64,000 nucleotides of DNA from contig NC_014718.1 in NCBI RefSeq assembly GCF_000198775.1, positions 469,881 through 533,880 of the forward strand, in the 5' to 3' direction. Below, in pieces: positions 27,307-35,742 of the stretch. The DNA comes from Mycetohabitans rhizoxinica HKI 454 (GTDB taxonomy: Bacteria > Pseudomonadota > Gammaproteobacteria > Burkholderiales > Burkholderiaceae). Below the pieces are notes generated by a model. That model did no database searches. It worked only from the letters and a program-made list of their open reading frames with translations, and was not told the origin of the DNA. The position numbers and the translations under genes were made by a program. Numbering within the stretch: the stretch's first letter is position 1; each line of letters starts with the position of its first letter.

Positions 27307-28482
27307 TCAGGAGAACAACGATTCAAATTCCGGAATCACGCATTTGACGACCGCGAAGGGGCGGTGTGGCGGCGAAAGCGTCCATGACAGAACATGCGAG
27401 ATGCCCGCCTCGCGCGCGAGAGAGAGGACCTGTTCCAACGCCACCGGAGCGGCAGCCAGCGTGCCCTCGTCGGCTTCGCCCAAGGACGCTGGCGCGCTGC
27501 GGCAGGCGCGCAGGTGCGCATGCAGAATCTGCTCGCCCACTGGCGAGCCCGACTTCAAGCCCATGAGTTGCTCGCTGGAGAGCAACATTCCCCCCTTCAT
27601 CCGCGCTGGCGGGATGTTGCCCAGCTGGCAGGCAGCACGCGTAGCCCAGCCCTGCACGGCTTCGGCAAGCGCACGCGCCACCGCAATCGACAGGCTGTGA
27701 TGTGCACCCCAGCCGAAGTGCACGTCCGACCGTCCAGCCTTCGCAGCTGTCAGGGGCGACAATGCGCACTGGATGACCGTGACCCCCAGTGTCCATCCGA
27801 GCAGAAAGAATTCGCTGCGCCAGCCAGCCTGTTCAATCTCGTCCAAGGCTTTGCGCAACGTCAACGGAATATCCTCCAGGGCGATGGACAATACTTGCCC
27901 TAGCGCCCGCAGGCTTGATGCCGCCACATGACGTTCGAGCAGCTCGTAAATGGCGTGCAGACGCGCTTCGGCCAATGAATTGCCGCTTGCCAGACCGTCA
28001 GTCGACAGGTGGAGCCTTTCACCACCCCATTGCTGGGGCAAAAAATTTTCGTCGACATAGCCATACACTTGCATCGACGTCAACAAGTCCACGCCGCCAA
28101 TTACAGGACGATGTCTCTCTTTATCATCAAGCATGCCAGCGCGTTGAGCGGCTTTTCTCGCCGCAGTATAGACAAGAGATACCGGGGCCAGGTCGCCCGT
28201 GCTCAGAACCGGCACCTGCGGCGCCTGTTCGATAGTAGATACTTCGATCGCCTCCATATAGCCGGAAGCGAGCGCGGCGTCGAAGCCGAAACCCTTGCCC
28301 AGGTTGAGATAACCCGATCTCGGATTGCCCCTAAATACTTCAATGGAGCGAATGGACGCAATGCCGGCCGGTGTATGTTCGGCATAGCCATGGATATCGT
28401 ACTCGGCGAGAATGGGACCAATTGACGACAGGGTGTCGGTTGCGGTGATCAGGCGCATCGACGTCACTAGATTGGTTGGCAT
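27307..28482 (-). CDS. Second YcaO-domain protein, next to the precursor gene
   Basis: 391 residues from ATG 28482, with AAGGATGG upstream. The YcaO motifs are present: GYLNLGKGFGFDAALASGYM followed by EAIEVSTIE, and LASGNSLAEARLHAIYELLE with ERH. It is clearly diverged from the YcaO at 21838-23067 and has no TfuA of its own. It lies 76 bases downstream of the Nif11-type precursor and is probably co-transcribed with it. It may install a second modification (another thioamide set, an azoline or an amidine) or form a heterodimer with the first YcaO. Which one is not decidable here. Confidence 0.9.
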   Translation of the reverse strand: MPTNLVTSMRLITATDTLSSIGPILAEYDIHGYAEHTPAGIASIRSIEVFRGNPRSGYLNLGKGFGFDAALASGYMEAIEVSTIEQAPQVPVLSTGDLAPVSLVYTAARKAAQRAGMLDDKERHRPVIGGVDLLTSMQVYGYVDENFLPQQWGGERLHLSTDGLASGNSLAEARLHAIYELLERHVAASSLRALGQVLSIALEDIPLTLRKALDEIEQAGWRSEFFLLGWTLGVTVIQCALSPLTAAKAGRSDVHFGWGAHHSLSIAVARALAEAVQGWATRAACQLGNIPPARMKGGMLLSSEQLMGLKSGSPVGEQILHAHLRACRSAPASLGEADEGTLAAAPVALEQVLSLAREAGISHVLSWTLSPPHRPFAVVKCVIPEFESLFS

Positions 28483-28558
28483 GGCAGCGCCATCCTTATG
28501 CTTCAGCTAAACGGCGCCGCTCAGGCACATCGGTCCAATCCCAAGCCGCGCCGGCTGC

Positions 28559-28792
28559 TTACTTGATGAGGGCCGCGGCCATCGGGGTACCGACAGAGAC
28601 GGATTCGAGTTCTTCATCCGTCAGGTCGGTATCGCTGTTGACCAGAGCCTTGGCCAAGTCCGCCTCCGACAAGCTAATGCCTTCGGCTTGGGCGACCGAG
28701 ATGATTTCACTCGAATTGGCACAGTTCTTGATTTTCTTAACGAATTCCGGATCAGACTCCAACTTGGTGCGAAACTGCTGAATTGAACTCAT
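28559..28792 (-). CDS. Nif11-leader RiPP precursor peptide, core TPMAAALIK
   Basis: 77 residues from ATG 28792 with GGAAGGAAAC upstream. The first 60 residues are a Nif11-type leader: SSIQQFRTKLESDPEFVKKI, then AQAEGISLSEADLAKALVNS. It ends LTDEELESVSVG, equivalent to the usual 'L-S-D-E-E-L-E-x-V-x-G-G' with the first Gly replaced by Val. Cleavage after this motif would leave TPMAAALIK. The core has one Thr, no Ser and no Cys; the only Cys is in the leader. T-x-M-A-A-A recalls S-V-M-A-A-A of thioviridamide, a thioamidated RiPP. It is first in a leftward operon with the second YcaO and divergent from LanM. Cleavage site inferred. Confidence 0.88.
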   Translation of the reverse strand: MSSIQQFRTKLESDPEFVKKIKNCANSSEIISVAQAEGISLSEADLAKALVNSDTDLTDEELESVSVGTPMAAALIK

Positions 28793-28842
28793 AATAGTTT
28801 CCTTCCAATAACTCGTTGTAAAATGACCAATACTACGCTGAT

Positions 28843-28878
28843 ATTTATAGTTGATATTGGCATAACAGGCAAGATAAT
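28843..28878. promoter_or_regulatory. Overlapping divergent sigma-70-like promoters for precursor and LanM
   Basis: For LanM (+): TTGATA at 28851-28856, 16 bases, GATAAT at 28873-28878. For the precursor (-): TTGCCT (28872-28867), 17 bases, TATAAA (28849-28844). The two boxes interleave in an AT-rich 180-base intergenic region, so the -35 of one overlaps the spacer or -10 of the other. Predicted by eye only. Confidence 0.5.
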
Positions 28879-28976
28879 GTTGTGGTCGCCTTCAATAATT
28901 TGAGCTCGCGAACAACATCGATGTCAGCGGCTCATAGCGCGCATAAAAATGCACCCAATCGCGCCGCCTGCCGCCC

Positions 28977-31900
28977 ATGGAAAACGCAAACATGAGTTTC
29001 CGCTCACCACCCCTCCCACTGTCTCCACCATGGCAAACGGCGCTGGCTGGCGAGGCTCCGTTCCCCAATACCGACGACGATGCGTGCCGCGAGATACTGG
29101 CGCAACTCTGTGAGGCGATCAAGGCGTCAAGCTCCAGCGCCTGGCACCTGGAAGACGTGGCACTGTCGGCTTCGGGTCAGCAGCTTCCCTTCGTCGACCT
29201 GTGGCGACCGGCCGTGAACGCAGCGCTGGCATGGTTGCACCTTCGCGTCGATGCATCACTCGGCGCGCCGCCTGCGGCCCCGGCAGATCGGGATTTGGCC
29301 GACACATTGCTGGCACGACTCTGCCTGCTGAGCCAGTACGCGGTTTGGGAACTATTCAAGGCCGATTGCGGCGTGGGTATGGCGGTTTGCGCTTGTTTTG
29401 GCGTCGATGATGATCGGTCCGGGCCGCCGTCGCGCGAACGCTACCGGAGCTTCATCCAGCAGCATCGCAGCGACGGTCTAGCGAGGCTGTTGGGCGATTT
29501 CCCCGTGCTTGGGCGCCTGCTGGCGCAGACCGTCATGTTTTGGCTGGACAGCAGCGCAGAAATCCTGCTGCGGGTGCACGACGACCGCCAGGTCTTGCTG
29601 GCCGAATTCGGCATACCCGTGCATGCCCGCCTGGTCCGGATCGGCCAGGATAGCGGTGATCGCCACCGCCACGGGCGCACAGTGGCAATGCTCGGCTTTT
29701 CGGATAACAGGCAAGAGTGGAAAGTCGTGTACAAGCCGCGAGACATGGCAATCGATTTTGCATTTCAGCGCCTGCTCGGCGACCGTGACGTTATCGCTCA
29801 TTTGCCTGCGCTGGCATCGCTGAAAGTGCTGCCAAGGGCTGGCTACGGGTATATGGAGGTCGCCATGCACCACCCGTGCGCCGATGAACAGGCGCTCTCG
29901 CTGTTCTACCTGCACGCCGGCCGGTTGTGCGCCATCCTGTATGTGCTCGGTTGCACCGATGGCCATCATGAAAACCTGATCGCGAGCTCAACCAACCTGT
30001 TCCTGATCGACGCCGAAACACTGTTCGAGCCCGTGGTACGGGCGGACCTGCGGGCCGTATCACGACCGGACTCGGTGCTGCTCGGTTCTGCCTTGCAAGC
30101 ACGTTTCGAGGAATCGGTCGCGCGCACCGAACTGTTTCCCGTTTGGTTATTGGTGAGCACGCAACGGCAAGCGATCGATACCAGCGCGTTTGGCGTTGCC
30201 TCATCGGCGCTCGAGTGTCGTCCAGTCAGCGGTTGGCGGAACATCAACTGTGACGCCATGACGTTCGGCACGGTCGACGTCCTCGATCAGCAGCCTGCCA
30301 GTTTACCGGTGGGGCGAGGACAAGCTAATCCCTTTGCATGCCACCTTGCGACTTTCAGCGAAGGCTTCCGGCTGCAAGGCAGCGTCATCATCAGGCAACG
30401 CGACGCCTGGCTGAAGACCGGCGGTATCCTGGACCGTTTCGCAGGCCTCACCGGGCGCGTCGTGTTACGGGCAACGCGTATCTATTCCGCAATCGGGCAG
30501 CAACAACTACAGGCCGGCGCCCTTCGCTCCGCGCATGCGCAGCGGCTCACGCTCGAGCCGCTGGCGCGACTGTTTTCGACCTCGGCTTCGCCCCTGGAGA
30601 ACTGGTCGGCGCTTGCAGCTGAGCGATCTCAGATGGCGCAGCTCGACATTCCATATTTCACCCACCGCCTCGACCAGAATTGCCTACTGCTGGGGACCGG
30701 CGAACGCGCCATCGAGGGCTATTTCGAAGCGAACGGACTGGACGATTGTCGGCGCCGCCTGCAGTCATTGGACCTTGATGTTATCGAATTCCAACTGTTG
30801 GTGATCGATGGACTGGTCGCCGCAAAAACGCTCAGGGCCCATGCCGGCCCGGTCGGAGAAAGGGCGTCGCCAACGCCGCAAGCGCGGCCTTTGTCCCCGG
30901 ATGAACGCCTGCACATGGTCCGGTCCGTCGCTGCTGACCTGGTTGGCCGCATCTTCGACGATCGCCCCGAGTGGCTGGGTTTCGACATGGCGCGGGACGG
31001 CCGGCGGTTTCATTTCCGCCCGCTGGGGTTGTCGCCATATAGCGGTACGCTGGGCATTGCTGCTTTCTTTGCCTGCCTTGCCGGTTCACCGCTCGCACAG
31101 TCGTCGCGATTCGGCCTCGATGTGTGGGTCAAGCGCATGATCCAACCGCTCGAGGTGCTGGCGGGGCAACCCGGCGCAGCATTGTCTCGATGGTGGCGTG
31201 ACCAGCCGCTCGGTCTTGCAGGATGTGGCGGTCAGTTACTCGCGCTGATGGCCATATGTGCGACCAACATCGCACCGTCGGCAGCGAGTGCAGGGCGGGA
31301 GCTGGCGTCCAGGCTGCTGGAGGGCTTAGACGAAAGATGGCTTACCAACGCGGCGCTCGACTTGATCGAAGGCGCCACCGGCTTAGTCGGCCCACTGCTG
31401 ATGCTTGATTCGGATAACGCGCTACGCATCGCAATGACCATCGGCGATCGCTTGGTACATGATGCGTGCGCCTGGTACCCGATGACGGATGCGCAGCGGG
31501 GCCTCGCTCCACATTCGCCGGGATTTGTCGCAGGGGCGTCAGGCATGATAGCCGCGCTGACGCGGTTACATCATCACACCGGCGTCAACCGGTATCGCGA
31601 CTGCGCCCAACGGTTGCTTACGCATGACCGAAGCACACTGGGCATCGGCAACGACGGATGGGAGAGCAGATTCTCGCTTGCCCTGGGGGGTAACGACGCC
31701 TTGCATCACAGCTGGTGCCATGGACTAGCCGGCGTGGCTCTCGGACGACTCAGCATGTTCGAAACCGAGTTGTGGGAGGCAACGGCGGAGCGCGAGCTCG
31801 ACGCAATCCTCGCTTCGCTGTGCGCTGCAGCGTCGCCAGCTGATCACGTATGTTGCGGCCAGTTCGGCGCCATCGCCGTGCTACGGATTGCCCAAGATAT

Positions 31901-32123
31901 GTTGAGAAAAAGGGCATGTGAATCTCACGCTGAGCAGCTAGAAGCCGCGGCGGTGATGGGCATGATCCGAGATCGAAACCATTTGGCTGTGCGTTCACAC
32001 GGGCCAGGAAAGCATCATCTGGGACTCATGAACGGCCTCAGTGGCATTGGGCTAGTGTTAACCGACAACCGCGTTAGCCGGGCGATGTTAAAGACGCTGC
32101 TTGGAGGCGGTCTTTTAGGTTAG
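28977..32123 (+). CDS. Class II lanthionine synthetase (LanM) with Cys-Cys-Cys zinc site
   Basis: 1048 residues, normal LanM length; ATG 28977 (an ATG at 28992 is possible, neither with a strong ribosome binding site). The N-terminal DUF4135 dehydratase carries WKVVYKPRDMAIDFAFQRLL, RAGYGYMEVAM, the D-G-H-H-E-N block (GCTDGHHENLI) and LIDAETLFEP. This part phosphorylates Ser/Thr and eliminates the phosphate. The C-terminal LanC domain carries HHSWCHGLAG (Cys914) and HVCCGQFGA (Cys959, Cys960). A Cys-Cys-Gly zinc motif is a hallmark of ProcM-like enzymes, which also use Nif11-type leaders. The only visible substrate has one core Thr and no Cys, so dehydration without thioether formation is likely. 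No LanT exporter or peptidase lies next to it. Confidence 0.93.
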   Translation: MENANMSFRSPPLPLSPPWQTALAGEAPFPNTDDDACREILAQLCEAIKASSSSAWHLEDVALSASGQQLPFVDLWRPAVNAALAWLHLRVDASLGAPPAAPADRDLADTLLARLCLLSQYAVWELFKADCGVGMAVCACFGVDDDRSGPPSRERYRSFIQQHRSDGLARLLGDFPVLGRLLAQTVMFWLDSSAEILLRVHDDRQVLLAEFGIPVHARLVRIGQDSGDRHRHGRTVAMLGFSDNRQEWKVVYKPRDMAIDFAFQRLLGDRDVIAHLPALASLKVLPRAGYGYMEVAMHHPCADEQALSLFYLHAGRLCAILYVLGCTDGHHENLIASSTNLFLIDAETLFEPVVRADLRAVSRPDSVLLGSALQARFEESVARTELFPVWLLVSTQRQAIDTSAFGVASSALECRPVSGWRNINCDAMTFGTVDVLDQQPASLPVGRGQANPFACHLATFSEGFRLQGSVIIRQRDAWLKTGGILDRFAGLTGRVVLRATRIYSAIGQQQLQAGALRSAHAQRLTLEPLARLFSTSASPLENWSALAAERSQMAQLDIPYFTHRLDQNCLLLGTGERAIEGYFEANGLDDCRRRLQSLDLDVIEFQLLVIDGLVAAKTLRAHAGPVGERASPTPQARPLSPDERLHMVRSVAADLVGRIFDDRPEWLGFDMARDGRRFHFRPLGLSPYSGTLGIAAFFACLAGSPLAQSSRFGLDVWVKRMIQPLEVLAGQPGAALSRWWRDQPLGLAGCGGQLLALMAICATNIAPSAASAGRELASRLLEGLDERWLTNAALDLIEGATGLVGPLLMLDSDNALRIAMTIGDRLVHDACAWYPMTDAQRGLAPHSPGFVAGASGMIAALTRLHHHTGVNRYRDCAQRLLTHDRSTLGIGNDGWESRFSLALGGNDALHHSWCHGLAGVALGRLSMFETELWEATAERELDAILASLCAAASPADHVCCGQFGAIAVLRIAQDMLRKRACESHAEQLEAAAVMGMIRDRNHLAVRSHGPGKHHLGLMNGLSGIGLVLTDNRVSRAMLKTLLGGGLLG

Positions 32124-32165
32124 GAATTGTGCGTTAGAAATACTCACGTCATGCAAACAGATAGG

Positions 32166-33006
32166 TCAGCAACTGAACCAAGCGCAGTCGTCGCGCAGCC
32201 GACTGTAGTAGGTATTGACGTTTTGTACGTGCGGAGCCAGACGGGGGAATAGGTGTTCGTGCAATTGCTGGGCTGTCACTGGACCTTTGCTGGGCACGAA
32301 GTCCAGCGTTTGTCTAGCACGGTCGCGTGCGACGAGGATGTACACCTGTTCGTTCAAAATCCGGCCGGATGCGGTCCTTTGTGAATAGATTGTGGTAACG
32401 AAGCCGGCACCGAAGACGACCTGGCCGCGATTGGTAAGGACCCGGCCATTACTGTCAATCAACCAGCCCCAGTGTTCCAACGTCTTCTCCGAAATCGCCG
32501 CAGCGAAAGACTTCTTCTCTTGAGGGGTTAAAGCAGCGTCTGGTTGCGCAGGGGCAGTGGCGAGCGCCTCCGGGCCGCTGAGGACCAGGACTGAATTTTT
32601 CGAGGCAAGATGTCGTGCCGCAAGCAACTGCGCTCTGGTGGACTCTAGATCGGCTATTAGCAGGTTGATGCGAGCGCGGAGGACCGGATCCGAGACGCCC
32701 TCAAGGAGTTCGTCAACCGCAGAGGATTTCGGGGGCCGCACCTTTTTTCTTCCGTCCGCCAGCATGATCGGCGTATGCGGCAATCAATGCGCGGTACCGT
32801 TCGCCGGTCTTGTTTCGGATGGCCGGCGCGCTCGGGCCGCCCCGGGCGTTTGCCAATTTTCCGATGGTGGCTACCGAATAGTCCGCGCTGCGGCGCTCTT
32901 CCTGTTCCTGGCAGACTTAAAAGATGATTCGCAGGGATGCGGCCGTTCTCGGATGCGCGTCCTTGCATAGTTCACCGAGCAATTGAGTGGGGTCAGTCTT
33001 TTTCAT
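32166..33006 (-). pseudogene. GmtX-like gene of a gamma-mobile-trio element, stop plus frameshift
   Basis: From ATG 33006 the minus strand reads KKTDPTQLLGELCKDAHPRT, then SLRIIF, a TAA stop, then VCQEQEERRSADYSVATIGK and GGPSAPAIRNKTGERYRALI. A frameshift in the A-run near 32750 leads into the last 200 codons (PPKSSAVDELLEGVSDPVLR, RAQLLAARHLASKN). The layout matches my memory of GmtX, part of the GmtX/GmtY/GmtZ trio of integrating elements. The downstream 618-base frame could still give a truncated protein. Family assignment is from memory. Confidence 0.5.
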
Positions 33007-33009
33007 ACA

Positions 33010-33983
33010 TTAGGCCTTTCTCCGCATATCGAGCAGTCGAACCGAGCTGGAGAATGCCCTCTGCAGCAGTCGGTCCACATCTTTGGTTATGCCTAGATCA
33101 TCGAGGAGAAGTTTCCCTTCGACGAGAGCCTGGGTGTCGTTACGACCGAGTCTAGCCATCAGCAATTCGACGAATTGGTTCCCGACGGAGAGAGCCTCCG
33201 ATTCTGTCAGAGAGGCGAAGATCGTTGGTTTTCCGCTCCGCGAGAGCATTGCGTCAAGCACCCGCCCTCGCCGGAGGTTGGCGAGCACAACACTCTCATT
33301 CGGATAGACCGTCGCGCGCTGGCACACAGCGTCGTAAAACTCTATTCGCTGCACTCTGAAAGAGCAGCCTGCAGATCTTCGACTCCGCCAGCAAGTACGA
33401 GCTTCACTTGCTGCTTACCCTCGGTTGGCGCAGTCAGCGTTGCCCTACACCTTTCGACAAGCCAATAGATAGCATGCCAGATATGGGCAATCCCGTCGCC
33501 TTCATCCAGTACCCGGTCGCGACGCTCGTATGCGCGCGTAAGGCTGCCTGTATTATCGCTTGGCACCTCCGCATTGAACCGAGCCACGAGGCCGCCCAAG
33601 AATGCTGGTCCAGTGATGAAGAATCGACACCGCACGCAGTTTTTTGCCCCGCCCAGTCCCGGGGAATAGTATGGTTTCGAAGCTGCGGAATGCTGCACCG
33701 GCCCGCCTTGATGGCACTTGCTACCACTGACGGGGCAAATTCCGAGATCTCCGATAATCCACGATTCGGGAGCGCTCGCGTCCAGCGCCGAAACCCCGCA
33801 TACTCGACCATCGCCATCAGCGCGGAGGGGGCCACGCCGTCGCTCCCGATCAAGTAGAGCACATGGATTCGCTTGTCCGGGAGTCCCGCACGCAGGACTG
33901 TGGTGTAAGCAACGGTGTGGTAACGCGCAGTTTCGCGGCGAAAGCTTATGGTTCCGACAAGCTCGTCGTTTTCCTCTACTCAA
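33010..33983 (-). pseudogene. GmtZ-like (VPA1269-type) integrase-associated remnant, frameshifted
   Basis: One frame (33983-33342) carries YSPGLGGAKNCVRCRFFITG and PAFLGGLVARFNAEV, a Cys-x2-Cys block I associate with VPA1269/GmtZ proteins. A shift near 33350 passes to QRIEFYDAVCQRATVYPNES and onward to the stop at 33010. Upstream of about 33700 the readable frame changes again, so the N-terminal part is lost or scrambled. It sits immediately upstream of the GmtX-like gene, as expected for the trio. Sequence 33984-34209 has no supported gene. Confidence 0.4.
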
Positions 33984-34214
33984 CGCAAGCCAACATGTTC
34001 AAAGTCGCCTCAGCCGACGCAGACGTCTCAACTTTTAAATCGAGCGACACAAGTCTGGCAAACCGGATTTCAGCCATGATCATTTTCCCTTAAAAGGCTT
34101 CTTATTTTCGGGTGGCAGGCTCCGCTACGCCTGCAAAACCAATTCTTTACCTTGCCAGGTAAAAATATTATATATGTTTAATATGCACTAGCATCACCCA
34201 AAAATGCAAGGCCA

Positions 34215-34390
34215 AAAAAATGGAGTATTGAAGCCCCGCTTCTTCTAATTTGCTGGCTTTTATTACGCTGCGTTCACTATCAAATAGCTTGGCATGCCCA
34301 AGGAGCAACTGAACGGTCTCGATCGAATGGTCCTGCGCCACCAGTAGTCTGCTCACCCGTGACAGGTCCGTTGCCCGGCGTATCGACGAG
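34215..34390 (-). pseudogene. Tyrosine recombinase C-terminal scrap (GmtY-like?)
   Basis: Minus-strand reading SRVSRLLVAQDHSIETVQLL, LLGHAKLFDSERSV is the C-terminal box of tyrosine recombinases ('R-R-x-x-x-x-L-L-x-x-G-x-S-I-E-x-V-Q-x-L-L-G-H-x-x-x-x-T-x-x-Y'). The catalytic Tyr position is Ser. It lies directly behind waaC and upstream of the two other trio remnants, the position expected for GmtY. Confidence 0.45.
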
Positions 34391-34408
34391 GGCCGCGCGT
34401 CGGCACGG

Positions 34409-35470
34409 TCAAGCTGCCTCATGCCGGAACGGGATTATCACCGGACACGACTTCACGGCCACGATCGATTCGACGCGGGAACCAGTGGAAATGGTGCTAA
34501 CCACTCCGCGCGGGTACACCGAGTCGATTGCAGCCAGTACATCGCGCACGGCTGGCGGGCTCCCTTCGTCCCCGACTGATGTGGCGCGACCCGGTATGTC
34601 GATGCCGAAATGCGAACGCGAAGTCGCGGTGAAGATCATCACGGTCGGCTTGTCAAGTGCATAGGCAAGATGCACGAATCCGGTATCCATGCCGACCACG
34701 AGTTCCGATGCTTCGATGAACTGCGCACACTCTGTCACCGTGAGCTTGGGCAATACCTGAGCCTGCGGCACACCCGCGGCGATCCGGCATGCTTCGTCGT
34801 GCTCCCGTTCCGAGCCCCATGGCAGTAGGACCTGCAGGCCTCGCGCAGCCAAGGCCCGGGCCACGTCGATCCAATGCCCAACCGGCCACTTTTTTACATC
34901 AGTTGAGGTCGCGTGGAACAACATGGCGCGCCGCCCCGAATCGCCGATCGCCGACAGCGGCAACGCTGGCGGCAGCTTCAGGCCGAAATGCGGGCGCCCC
35001 TCGACCGAATAGCCGAGTGCATCGCCGACACTGCGGCGCATGGCATACCACGCGTTCAACGAATGCCGCCGGTCAAACCGGTCGGTATACGCGAATGCTG
35101 CGCCTGCCTCGCCAAGGTTCTCGCGGCAGTAGCCATAACGCCGTCGCGACCGGGCGATGAATGCAATGATCGCGCTTTTGTAGACGCCGTGAATATCGAG
35201 CACCAGATCATAGCGCTCGCTGCGCAACATGCGGATCGACGCGATGATGGCGCGCAGGTCGTCCAGATTACGCGCTTTCTTGAAACGCCGCAGCGGCGCG
35301 CACAACACGCGGTCAACGCCCGGATTCCAGCGAACCACGTCGGCAAACGCCTCGTCCGCCGCCCAATCGATCCGGGCTTCAGGAAAGGCGCGCCGCAGGT
35401 CCCACACAACGGGCTGCGCCTGCACAATGTCGCCAAGCGACGTGACTTTGACCACGAGAATGCGTTTCAT
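34409..35470 (-). CDS. waaC: Lipopolysaccharide heptosyltransferase I
   Basis: 353 residues from ATG 35470. GT9-family features: MKRILVVKVTSLGDIVQAQP at the N-terminus (typical WaaC start), DLVLDIHGVYKSAI, FHATSTDVKKWPVGHWIDVA for ADP-heptose binding, and VVGMDTGFVHLAYALDKPTV in the C-terminal Rossmann domain. WaaC adds the first L,D-heptose to Kdo2-lipid A in LPS inner-core synthesis on the cytoplasmic face of the inner membrane. The last 30 or so residues (VVSTISTGSRVESIVAVKSC) look unlike the family. They run up to the decayed recombinase, so the 3' end may have been altered by the mobile element. Confidence 0.93.
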   Translation of the reverse strand: MKRILVVKVTSLGDIVQAQPVVWDLRRAFPEARIDWAADEAFADVVRWNPGVDRVLCAPLRRFKKARNLDDLRAIIASIRMLRSERYDLVLDIHGVYKSAIIAFIARSRRRYGYCRENLGEAGAAFAYTDRFDRRHSLNAWYAMRRSVGDALGYSVEGRPHFGLKLPPALPLSAIGDSGRRAMLFHATSTDVKKWPVGHWIDVARALAARGLQVLLPWGSEREHDEACRIAAGVPQAQVLPKLTVTECAQFIEASELVVGMDTGFVHLAYALDKPTVMIFTATSRSHFGIDIPGRATSVGDEGSPPAVRDVLAAIDSVYPRGVVSTISTGSRVESIVAVKSCPVIIPFRHEAA

Positions 35471-35676
35471 TGGTTATTGTGAACAAGGCCCTTGTTGTTG
35501 CTGGAAATAGACGCGGCAGGCTTGGCGCCGCCAGCCTCTATTGTGCCTGTGCACATTGCCATGAAACGCTGTTCTGCCCTGTCGGTGGCTATCCAGTAGT
35601 CACGTAAAGTAAAAGGTCGCCGTACAAATACGCGCTGGTAATGCGCCGTCACATGGCGTTTTGACGGCCGGCGCAA
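35467..35676 (-). CDS. Doubtful small ORF overlapping the waaC start
   Basis: 69 residues, overlapping waaC by ATGA, which would allow translational coupling. The sequence (RRPFTLRDYWIATDRAEQRF) belongs to no family I recognise and has no membrane segment. The overlap is its only support; it may simply be waaC leader sequence. Confidence 0.2.
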   Translation of the reverse strand: MRRPSKRHVTAHYQRVFVRRPFTLRDYWIATDRAEQRFMAMCTGTIEAGGAKPAASISSNNKGLVHNNQ

Positions 35677-35742
35677 GCGCCAACCACGTTCGCATTTTAC
35701 TGCGTGACTGGAAACGACGTCGGCGGACCCGTCGCGTGCTCA

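Noticed and set aside
28559..32123. A conventional lanthipeptide from LanM and the Nif11 peptide
   Set aside because: The core TPMAAALIK has no Cys, so no lanthionine ring can form on this precursor.
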